Shown here: positions 35,246-45,600 of the stretch, piece after piece | Numbering within the stretch: position 1 is the stretch's first letter | Layout: each line of letters opens with the position of its first letter | Source: Heliocidaris tuberculata | Lineage: Eukaryota; Echinodermata; Echinoidea; Camarodonta; Echinometridae | DNA: 64,000 nt | NCBI GenBank assembly: GCA_025618425.1 | Contig: CM046832.1 | Span: forward strand, 48,323,026-48,387,025 | Reading direction: 5' to 3' | Program-made: the position numbers and the translations under genes | Notes under the pieces: model-generated | Told to the model about the DNA's origin: nothing | The model's database searches: none | The model's input: only the letters and a program-made list of their open reading frames with translations

Positions 35246-36070
35246 TCTTTTTTCTAATAAGATAAATGTACCTGGTGGGACAAAATACGGACGGTGTTTG
35301 TACAAGTAACTATTAAACAACCTGAAACACAATCCGTCACTTAAGATAGGAATATCTTTGGGGAAAAGAAAATAAGATTCCATTTCCCTCTATATATTTA
35401 CTCTATACATACACAAATAATGTATATAGAGGAACATCCAGCCTACATACTTTACTGCAATATTCATATCGCTTTCTGGCAAGCGTTGAAATCACAGACG
35501 TCCGATTGTGAGTGACGGAGTGTATGATCCGCAGATCGTCATTAAGAGAGTGTTTGAAGCTTATGTAGACAAAGCAAACATTATTCTAGACGTGAAGGCG
35601 CTTCCCCGTTTTCAGTGACATCAGTGCCATATAGCACCACCATCAATCCAATACACTATCCATTAACATTATTGAGCAGATGAAATGTGAACTGGGGGCA
35701 TTGTTTGAAAGTCATGCGTAACGCATCAAAGTTGTAATAATAATGTTGTAATAAAACAAAGTGGGATTGGATATAGTGGAATCGGGGACATAGGTATGTG
35801 TTTTATGGTCGTGGTAGAAAAATAGAATCAGTTCTCAGAGCAACCAATTTTTCCCAGTGAGATTCCAAATCCGTTCTGTGGTACATGGAGCTTCTAAAAA
35901 ATTCTAGCTTTGCAAAATATACTCATCCATTTTTTTTTTCATTATACTTATTTTGATTAATCAATAGCGTTCGCATCCCGAATTATAGGCCTAAAAGCAA
36001 ACCTCGTATGATATTCTTGATAAAGTGGTGCTTTCCATGTAGCTCATCTTGAAAAAAAACATTCCCGATA
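35246..36070. other. No recognised feature
   Basis: AT-rich DNA without recognised genes or repeats. Confidence 0.5.
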
Positions 36071-36072
36071 TA

Positions 36073-36855
36073 CAGGGTGTCCCAGAAAAAAAAAGGAAAC
36101 CCAAGTTTTTGGGTACTCGAATCAATAATTCAAAATCACATTTTTCATTAGTGTATACATTACTGGAAATATCATTTTCTCTTTAGTCACGTGACATCAA
36201 AACCATGATCACCAATCACGCATGACTGATTTGAGACGGTGCCACTGTCAGAAACCAAATTTTCCAAAATAAGGGGATGGCTGCTACATTTGATTCATTA
36301 TAGTTTCGAAGAGACATCAGATGATTTGGTATTTTCAATTGTGAAAAATATATATATAATTGAAAATGTTATGTGTGACTGAGCAGGCACAATATGTAAT
36401 TGGCAAGGCACACTTGTATTTTGTTTGACTGCCTGAGCCATTTGACTTCCTCGAACAAGATGTCTTTGTGCCTGACCAGTTGAAAATTGTGCCATCTGCT
36501 CAGCCAAGTGTGGTCTTCACTCGTGATAATGGTGCCATGTCAAAGATGAGAATGTGGGCTTTTCAATAATGTGTATTTCTAGGAAGTTATAAATCCAACG
36601 TTTTTTCTGTCTCTTCAAAATCATAATGAACCAAATGTAGCAGCCATCGACTTATTTGGACAATTTGGTTTCTGACAGTACCACTTCAGAATGTCTCTAA
36701 TTATTCATGCGTAATTAGATGATCATGGCTTTTGATCTCATAAGAAAGAAGATAAATTGAGCTTTTCAATAATGTATACATTAATCAAGAAATAATTTTG
36801 AATTATTAGTTACTTTACCCATAAACTTGAGTTCCCTTTTTTCAGGAATACCCTA
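36073..36855. mobile_element. Mariner-type non-autonomous element with long TIRs
   Basis: A 783-bp element flanked by TA (36071-36072, 36856-36857). The left end CAGGGTGTCCCAGAAAAAAA and the reversed right end TAGGGTATTCCTGAAAAAA begin terminal repeats of about 240 bp that share GTATACATTA, CATGATCA, CTGTCAGAAACCAAATT and GGCTGCTACATTTG blocks. CAGGGTGTCCCA at a TA site is typical of Tc1/mariner ends. The centre (about 36330-36520) contains a smaller inverted repeat (GAGCAGGCACAAT against ATTGTGCCATCTGCTC) and an AT hairpin. No DDE/DDD transposase is present. TIR divergence (about 75-80% identity by eye) suggests an old copy. Confidence 0.85.
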
Positions 36856-36857
36856 TA

Positions 36858-38451
36858 CAGTGCACGTCATAATTTCACCACTCAAAAGAGGGCCCAGTGC
36901 ATAAAAGTGGCAAAAGTAGAGCTTACGACTGATTGGTTGATTCTTTTACCTGAATGTTAAGAAAGCAAGTGCATGATTGCAAGCAAACTCCAGGGGACCT
37001 ACGGATATAATTCATATCATAGAGACTATTTTTTTTATGAGTAAGATCTTACTTCAGGATATGATAGCACACTGTTTTAGACTCAATACCATATCTTGCC
37101 GTTATATTTGCGTGCTTCCTACAGAACTTTTGTTAAAATATGGATCAAAAGTTAAGGAATTTGAATTATTGACACAAATCTTCTGCTTTCATGTCCGTTA
37201 ATCATGTTAATTCATTCAGGAGACGAAACCACTGATTTCTGTTTTCACCCAGTGGCAAACAATTTACCCAAAGATTCCGAGACAAAGATTTAATAAGCAC
37301 GGTACTCTGAAACAAACGAAGCATCACAAAATCGAAGCACGATCCTCGCCAACGATGCGATCGACTTGGCTCATTATAGTCAAGATCTTGAACCCAACGA
37401 CATCTGCTTTAAAGGCAACACTGCGTTTTAATCATGCCTCTATTTCATCTTAACACCTCGAAGTTAATAATCAGCCCATGCAGTGGTTTCGATTCTATTC
37501 GATGATCACACAAGTTAAGAAAATGGGACGGAATCATTTACATGCATTTATCTGGTGTATAATTTATCTAGAATGCCTTAGATATACATGAAATTTACAA
37601 GGGAATGTAAAAGACATGCATGTAACATATAACTTTCTGTGTTATTACAGATTCATATCATTTACAAAAGGCTAAAAAGTAACTGTAATAATTTGTGTCA
37701 GATAAAAGTAATGAATATAGGAACATACCGTAGTTTCTTAGCCAATGTGTGTGTGTGTGTGTGTGTGTGTGTTTTTTTTTTTTACTTAAATGGTAAACTA
37801 TTTTTAAAATAATGGTGTTTTTTTTACTAATACGAAGAACATGCCTCTGCAATCCAATTACTAATAATTTAGGTCTAATTTGGAAGCCTCCAGTCTTGGT
37901 AATATAGTTCCAGCATTTCCAACGATTGTCTGCAGGAAAAAAACGAACTTTAACCTTCTGGGATTGGTTTTACGCACCACTTACTCCGGCAGAAACAATG
38001 AAATTGAGCAAACCACTAACACCCACCTCTAGAATTCATTTAACCTTTAAGAATCAGCAACGAACAGGAGTCTTATAGACCAGTAGAATTCTTTACTAAA
38101 GCAGGGTCCGCCGTTCCTTCTATTATTGCAACAGAAATCTAATTTTGCCAACATTTTGATTGAAGTTCGTAAAATGGTTTACGCGTGGAAAATATTGGAT
38201 GTGACACACGGGATTATGATATGTATCAACTGTCCCGAAGGATAAACACACAAGGGATGAAACAGAAATGCACTTATTTTTATAGGGCGAGTCGACTTCA
38301 CAAACTTAAGAGAAAGGAAAATCAGTTGTTGCTTTTTCTCTCCAATCCGCTTGAATGGACAATGCTATTACCAGTAAACGAGCCATGAACGGCGCGGATT
38401 TTCCACTCCTCCCTCGCTTTGCTTGAACAATCCCTTGTCAATTTGTAATTC
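36858..38451. repeat. Mostly unrecognised; (GT)n-T10 at 37747-37781
   Basis: The only clear feature is a GT dinucleotide run of about 24 bp followed by a T10 tract. The rest is AT-rich with short frames lacking recognisable domains. Confidence 0.6.
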
Positions 38452-38496
38452 CAAAGTTAGATAAAGTAACAAGTTTGTTACTTTATCTATTCTTTG
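38452..38496. repeat. Strong stem-loop
   Basis: CAAAGTTAGATAAAGTAAC, a six-base loop, and GTTACTTTATCTATTCTTTG form a stem of about 19-20 bp with a two-base internal mismatch. The size is below that of a typical pre-miRNA. No terminator or gene context is present. Confidence 0.85.
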
Positions 38497-39979
38497 TTTT
38501 TTTTTGAAATACCGATCGATTAAATATAGTAGTCAGATAACGTAGATTCATTGTTTCACCAGTGGCACTGACGTCTCTGGCCTGAATGTGTTTTTAAGAT
38601 TAGAAACAAAATGACACTTTTATAGACATGGTTTTGATGGGAAAATATAAAATAAGATAAAACAATTACAAATACAGCTCCTTGTTGTCCGAATATTACT
38701 GGTTGCCTGATTATTGATGGTTGCCCGAATAATGTTAATTTCGAAATTCTCTGGAGGGGGGGGGGGGGGGTGCACCCCCACCCCACGTCCTTTTTGATAT
38801 TTGAAGGATTTATTCCTTGTAAATGGATAAATCTATAAAATTCTAAAATGTTTGAAGGAAAAGACTTTGCTGTAAGTGGTCTGATATATTTGTTTTTGTT
38901 ATATCTTACTATAGTACGTCTATTTGTTACTCGTATGCAAAAGATACGGCTTGAAACATACCCAAGTTATTACAAATATAAATTCTCGAAGATCTTTCCT
39001 ATATACTCGGTGTCTGTGTTCGTGATTATGTACAGCCATTATTACTTCTCACTGAATTTCCGTCAAGCTCATTACCTCGATTTCCAGAAAAGAAAACGGT
39101 ACAGATTGTAAATTGTATTTCATGAGGTAAAAAGTGAATCTAAAAATAAAAGGGGCAATTTCTTTTAAATTCCTCTCAACCATTGAATTATTTCACTACA
39201 TTATTTCAACGTGTGATTCATTTTAAAACGATCGCTAAAAATTGCCATGATTTATTATTATCACTAATCAAATTTACTTTTTCTTTTTCATTTTATACCA
39301 CTTCTAATGGACATTCATCACCTTCCTATATACATCACCAGGTAAGAGTTTGAAACCGTAGTGCTAAGATTTATGTGTTTCCTTTATGTTGCATGTATGA
39401 AGTTTGCACTCCAGCAACAGCAAAGTGACAAAAATAAGGAAATCTAAATTTTATATTTGTTCGACAAAATCAATGACTGGAAAAAGCTTCAAGAGTTCCT
39501 GACGACCCTGATTCTATTAAATATTGAATTTCTTTCATCAGGATGTTCGTAATGATATGTTTTATTACGAAAATCTGATTTTAGAGAATTAAAAAGCGTA
39601 CATTAAAGCGTACATTGTGTATAAAATATATTCCCAACTTTATTAGTTTTATAAGTAGCAAATTGCTCAGCCCTGGTCATTGCAGCGAATAAAAGTCATG
39701 ATTAATAGAGATATGATATTTAATCGTTTTTCTTTTATCGTAATTAAAAATCTGTGTTGATACACTCACACCCTCGCGCACATCTCATGACACATCATAA
39801 ATGCATTTAGATACCTTCTGTTTTGAAGACGCTTTGAAGCACAATTACCCTATTCAGCTCTATGAAACAAGCAACATAGGTCTTTGCCTCAGTGATGTGT
39901 GTATGAAATCAAACGTCATATTCTGTCTGTTGTGCTCTTTGTGAATCTTGTTGAGTTCTTCTGATGTTATGTCAGAGTC
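38497..39979. other. No gene; G15 homopolymer
   Basis: It contains a G15 run (38756-38770) followed by TGCACCCCCACCCC. The open frame at 38848-39111 (87 codons) has no recognisable domain. Confidence 0.55.
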
Positions 39980-40119
39980 TATTATACCACAATCACACCA
40001 AGAAGACCAACGCAAAACCGACAACAGACCGAACAAAAAATTACATTGCCACCAATGGCGAAGTATCGGTCGGTTTGTAGTCGACGTGGGGTCGGTTTTG
40101 CGGTGTGACTGTGTATTAT
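39980..40119. mobile_element. MITE-like element with TATTAT flanks
   Basis: The element 39986-40113 has ends ACCACAATCACACC and, reversed, CACAGTCACACCGC. The inner blocks CGCAAAACCGAC and GTCGGTTTTGCG also pair, with an 11-base insertion in the left arm. TATTAT flanks both sides (39980-39985, 40114-40119) and is a possible target duplication. The 102-codon frame across it is not supported as coding. Confidence 0.7.
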
Positions 40120-41216
40120 GCTATCTGTTGTATTCTTTATATGTTATGTTGCCTTTGTGTTGTGGTGTCGGGTGTTGCGTTGCTGTTGTATATAATTGTG
40201 TCGTGTTTTGTTTTGTTGTGGTCATATTTATCACTTTTTTTTGCTTGAAGACATAACTCAAAGACAGAGGATATGAATCAAACCGATCCCGGCCATCTCC
40301 TTTATCCAATCGTAAAACCTTTTTCGTTGTACTTTGTCACCATCACATCATATGTAACACGGGTGCCATGTCTCTGGAATCAACATTTACATGCCTTGAC
40401 ACGTACTCTTCACGCCACGGTGCTCCTAGCGTCATCAGCGCGGCTTGCAACTTAACGCGTGAAACATGCTGTCGCTAACTGGCTGAATCAGTGCAGCTGA
40501 CAGATGAACAAAGTGTTTCACCAGTCCCGGTCCGCTACTTTTCTCTCCATTGATTACACGTGGAAAGAGTCAGTGTAGCGGATCAAGAGAAGAAACCTCG
40601 GGAAAAAACCATGCTCTGAAACCCGCTTATGACTTTATCTTCACAAAATAATAATTCTCGCAGGTATTGTCCGAAAACGTCAGTGCAATGACACATGGCG
40701 CCAACTTTTTGCTATTGATTGAATACGCTATTACGATCACAGTTGACTTCGTGTATCGATCGCTGGTAAACATTAGGCTATGGTTGAGAAATGTTGAGTC
40801 GAGAAAGAACGTGGCTGTTTTCAGATGAAATGTTCATATTTCAGTAGCATCCCGAAGCAGGTCTTTCGATTCTACACATCCCATTCAATTTCTCTCCCTA
40901 CGTCAACCATATCTGTGCTGCAGGTGATCGCCATTCATTTCTAGCTTCCACTTTTCCACTGGGAGGGCTTGTCCGCTGTGTATTCTAAGCGGTTTCATCT
41001 ACTAGAGAAACAAGCCCGAGAGCTATGCAGCAGCAAGATATGTCTAATCGCCGTCTTTTTCTGCTACTGTGCCCTTTTGATCACGCTGAAAAGTTGAACA
41101 GATGAATGTGGGTGGGTGCATGTGTGTGTGTGTGTGGGTGTGTGTGTGTGTGTAAACAGGGCTTTAATATGTGCAGTGACAGAAATATTGTGAAATTTTA
41201 CACGAAAATTTAAAAT
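40120..41216. repeat. Mostly unrecognised; (GT)n near 41119-41152
   Basis: A GT run with one GGG interruption lies at the right. No gene was recognised in the remainder. Confidence 0.6.
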
Positions 41217-41464
41217 AGCTTACACTCTTAAAATAATTGGGAAAAAAAAATGCCCAACTTTTAACCAACACTGGGCAACATACTATCCACACAGCTATCG
41301 GTTAAAATCTGCCCAACTGATGTAGGGTTGTTACACAAATTGGTTGATTCATTATGAGATTTAGGCAAGAGTTACACAACGTTGGGCCATATTTAACCAA
41401 CCTTCAGTTGCCCAACTAAATTTACCCAACTAAATTTACCCAACCTTTTAAGAGTGTTTAAGCT
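41217..41464. mobile_element. MITE with ACTCTTAAAA ends
   Basis: The left end AGCTTACACTCTTAAAA pairs with the right end TTTTAAGAGTGTTTAAGCT apart from a two-base gap, giving an element of about 248 bp. The interior is built from repeated TTGGG/CCCAAC motifs (GCCCAAC, GTTGGGC, TTACCCAAC) in both orientations. No clear target duplication was found outside the extended ends. It is non-coding. Confidence 0.75.
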
Positions 41465-43340
41465 GATTGTTGCTGGGATGACAAGATATTTCACACTCAA
41501 GAACAACATTCTTTTGAAATGATTATAGAAGATTAAAAAAGCAGTAACATGAATGAAAACACCAAATTGTATCGTATAAATACGTGCAGGAAAAGCTATG
41601 ATAAAATTGCTTTCAAAGCTTTCATTTCTAGCTTTCATTTCTATCAGTGGGGGTGTCGTGAATAAATTAAAAGCAGTAGTACTTTTACCTGTGAGTTTCT
41701 CTTAGATGACTCTAATAATTAAACATCTTGATGAAATTATGCATACATTATACATTTATATATCATAAAAGGAAAACTTTAATACAGAATAGCTTATACT
41801 TGTGTATGTATTTTGATTATCATCATCCCGTCAGCTATGCCACCCTCCTTTTTTACATACCGTTTTTATAGTCAGCAGTAATGGCTTTAAACATATCAAG
41901 TATTCATAAGCAATAATGAAAACAATTTGCTTATGTTCATATTATGTAAAAAAATCGCAAACATGGATGTCTTTTTTTCACCGTGTACTTTGTAATCTAT
42001 GCCAATTCAGTAATTGGAATGCAAAGACATGATGTACGTTCAGTTAAGAAAAAACTTCAGTTGAAATACTAATCACAAAATCAAACACTTGTGTCACTTA
42101 TAAACATTAATTTGTCATTTCATGAAGTTGAAATGAATTTGTTGTGATATTTCAAACATCCCGTTTACTTGTGAATATGAGGAAGGGTACTGGGGAATAG
42201 TTATTCATACATCATGGCCTACTTACAAACATTCAACCTGATAATCCCAGTGAAACGTGCTCATATTTCGTTATCAGAATCTTTCTTCTTCACGACAGGG
42301 CGGTCTATGGGAGAGGAAATATGAACTGTTGGAGATAAATGTCACGGAATGTTCTCTAAACTTGCAATTTTTCTGCTCAAATATCGCAGATCCGTGCTCA
42401 TTAGAAGCGCCATAAAGCATAATGTCACGGCGCAGATTTTTCCGGTAAACAGAAAGCGGGGCTGACAGTCGTTTGATCGCGATTTGCTTAAGCGTCGATC
42501 GGTAGAGATGAAATAGTAAGAGAAGACGAGTCCCAGTCGGATAGGAAGGATACTAGTCCATCAGCAAGAATCCAAGGTGTTCTAATTGTATTTGCACGAT
42601 GGCAAATATATTCGAGCAAGCTGTAACTCTATAGCTCTTTGTAGACCACCGTAAATTTGCGGAGATACAGCTTGCCTCGCTTGCCTATTCGGATGAACTT
42701 TTGTGCAGACACGGTGGAGGAAAATTTTGACTAAATATTAGGACAAGGGAGTGCTACCTTATTGTGAGAAGACAGCCTTTAGATATACCGTGTTTTTCCT
42801 GACATCTCCTTTCTTCAGTTATGGATCTTTTTTGTCCTCTTTACAGATGGAGGATTGATATAAGACACTTTGATTAAATTACATGGAATTATATCATAGT
42901 ATGAGAACGGTGCGGTGGATCAAGGATATTGGAAACCACAAATTTGTATTTTAAGGAAAATGAAATATTCTTGTATTTCAACAAAAAATTATTAACGCTA
43001 CGGGGGATTCATTTAAATTAACAACACTTTGTGCAAAGTATTGCAAAGATATTATAGTAACGTAATCGATATGAGAGCAATATTGTATTTTGATGACGTG
43101 TTTAACGGGTTTTACCTTTTGATGTAACATGATTATCATTGATTGAAACTGCAAATTTTATTGTGATTAATTTCTTATCGTATATTTGGCAAAATGCACT
43201 TAATGAAATGTATTTAAATCAGATATAGGATATTTCTATTTTTATTGTGCTTAAAGATGATCATTTTTATTTTAACTGTCCTATTTGTTTTATTGTTTTT
43301 TTGATTTGCCGATAGTACGTTTGATTAAAAATTACGTATG
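41465..43340. other. No recognised feature
   Basis: AT-rich DNA without recognised genes, RNAs or repeat families. Confidence 0.5.
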
Positions 43341-43735
43341 CACTGTAAAAAAATTTGCCGTTTTTTCACGGGAAATTTCCTGGCAGTCAGGATGCCGGGA
43401 ATGCCCGTTTTTCCACAGTAAATGTAAAATAACAGATTTCCGGGTTTTTTTTGGTTAGATAGTAAAAACTTTAATTTCTGACAGGAAAATCTATGTAAAT
43501 TAAAACGGAACCAAGGAAACGATTTGTAATTTAACAGCGTAACTTGTTAAAATATGAGAAAATGTTTTTGTAACAGCGTTTTATGTCAGGTGATTGTAAA
43601 TATATGCTGATTTCCGGTAAACCAACTAACTTGCTGTTGTTTTACAAGAAAAAGATTGTAAAATTGAAATATCGGCAATAACTTGTAGTCCCAAGGGCCC
43701 GAAAGTCTGTAGGTTTACAGTTATTTTTTACAGTG
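43341..43735. mobile_element. MITE with CACTGTAAAAAA ends, copy A
   Basis: A 395-bp element starting CACTGTAAAAAA and ending TTTTTTACAGTG, a perfect 12-bp terminal repeat. Its right half (about 43527-43735) is repeated at 44129-44328 with about 88-90% identity by eye, sharing TGCTGATTTCCGGTAAACCA and CTTGCTGTTGTTTTACA. No convincing target duplication was found and it is non-coding. Confidence 0.8.
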
Positions 43736-43808
43736 TAGTCTATCCTGCTTTAACATATCCTGTTCTCTATCTTAATATATCCTATCTTTGACCTATCCTA
43801 TCCAGTTT

Positions 43809-43989
43809 GTTCGTGTGTTGTGTAATTGGGTTTTTACAGACGTGTATCAATCAGATATGATTATTTACGTCTGGGACCGACCTTTAACGTCACCATCCGA
43901 AAGACGTGACTCAGTCTCGAACCTGGGTCCACTGAATCAGTTTATAACTTCCACTGTTAGCTGGATTACAGGCGCACGCCACAACGCGT
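43809..43989 (-). repeat. SINE with 7SL/Alu-like head, copy 2
   Basis: Read on the minus strand from about 43989, it begins GCGTTGTGGCGTGCGCCTGTAATCCAGCTA in two overlapping blocks, then has TGGACCCAGGTTCGAGACTG, and ends in an ACACAACACAC tail. It is closer to 7SL/Alu than copy 1: GTGGCGTGCGCCTGTAATCC against GTGGCGCGTGCCTGTAATCC. The body (GGTGACGTTAAAGGTCGGTCC and TCATATCTGATTGATACACG blocks) matches copy 1 throughout. It lies between the full and partial copies of the CACTGTAAAAAA element. No convincing target duplication was found. Confidence 0.6.
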
Positions 43990-44128
43990 GTTCAATCTAG
44001 TGCAATCTCTTACATACCCCTTATAGTATTTTTATGAATTTGGTGACAGTTAGTAAATCGGGCAACACCAAACCATTTTTTTACTAAAAATTCATGAATA
44101 TTCATATAAGTGTTTTCCCCAATATTTG

Positions 44129-44328
44129 GTAATTTAACAGGGTAACTTGTTAAAATATGAGAAAATGTTTTTTAACAGTGTTTTATGATTGTAAATATAT
44201 GCTGATTTCCGGTAAACCATGAACTTGCTGTTGTTTTACAGGAAAAAGACTGTAAAATTGAAATAACGGCAATAATTTGTAATTTCAAGGGCCAGAAAAC
44301 CTGTAGTTTTACAGTTATTTTTTACAGT
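44129..44328. mobile_element. Partial copy B of the CACTGTAAAAAA element
   Basis: It corresponds to the right half of copy A (43527-43735) in the same orientation and ends TTTTTTACAGTG. The left half is missing. Either this is an independent truncated insertion or the two copies derive from one locus duplication. Confidence 0.8.
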
Positions 44329-45418
44329 GTGGGGTTGACGGCCTTAAAATAGTCGATATAAAATTGAAATTCTTTTTTCTATTTTCTATTTTCTCTTTTG
44401 TTCCAAATCTCAAAGCGTTTCTATTTTCTCCTCCCTTCTAGATTGTATGAATAAGACTTTTTGGATAGGGCAGTTAATACCAAATTTATAATTAATGTTA
44501 TTAAAAAAAAACAGTTTTAGGATGATTAGTACCCGTACTATTTATATCTATGATTTGAAAGGTGACATTTTCCTTTCGAATCGGTCCTGAAATGTGACGG
44601 CTCTTATACTGCGGGGCAATGCAAACCATTTAAGTTGAGATCTTTCTGGAGAGGAACGATGAAATGTTATAAAGTGGTAATCTATCTCACACATTTCTAT
44701 TTTCAGGACGTTAAGGAGTTTATAAGAGGGTATCAATTAATGGTGAAATGTAAGCTTTTGGGGGCAATATAATTTGATTTTTCGATGCCGAATGTAACTC
44801 AATCCCCGGCCGAAAACAGGGAGAGATGGAATTCAGGTGGGCCGAAATCCAATAATTGCCGGAAAGCGGCCAGCACACGTTTCATAACGATACCCTTGCG
44901 GGATCGATAGGGGTTGCCCAGGACAGTGGGACCTCGGCAAACCTCACAGTCAGTCTCACTTTCAAGCAGAAATCAATTCATATGGCGCTTAGGAGAGATT
45001 AAAGTCATTTCTCCGCCATAAATCCGGACCATTTCCACCCTGCCATGCCGACATACCACAGCGAGCCACACGGTGAAATCCTGTTTGCGGCTTTTGTTAC
45101 CCTCGTTAAGTAGTACGCCCTCCAGCGCAATGGTACAACTGATGCATGAACCTCTCTTTTTATAGGCTTTTAAGTTCGCACCGAAAATGGAAATGAAATT
45201 AGAAACTGGTGGATCTTTTCCAAACATAACTTTTTGTTTTGAGCTCTTAATTTTTGTATGCGCTTAAGGACTTACAAGATAACTCGTTCCTAACAAGGTT
45301 TGTCCCTTTATAATCGGTTTACACCTAAGTGGAATACGATATTGAAAGCAAAACAGTTGACACTAAAATAAACCCGTACTTGCCTAAAGTTAACGATACA
45401 AGCAAAAAAAGATTCAAA
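44329..45418. other. No recognised feature
   Basis: Open frames of 62-84 codons occur on the minus strand (44548-45227) without recognisable domains. No repeats were identified. Confidence 0.45.
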
Positions 45419-45600
45419 TTTATTATTTATTTATTCATTTATTCTGTGTTCTTTATACAGGATAGTCTCTTCATTACATAAAAACTGCTTTGCAAGAGAG
45501 CCCTGTATTACATTAAAAAATTAAAATACAATGTAAAACAATTTCAGAAGAGTAAAATATTACAACTGATAACAAAACAATACAAAATAAACAATATGTT
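45419..45600 (-). mobile_element. Possible LINE 3' end
   Basis: TTATTATTTATTTATTCATT followed by ATACAGGATAG and an A-rich, TACAAT-rich stretch looks like the reverse complement of a LINE 3' UTR and tail. The resemblance to 32455-32760 is in style, not a demonstrated alignment. Confidence 0.25.
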
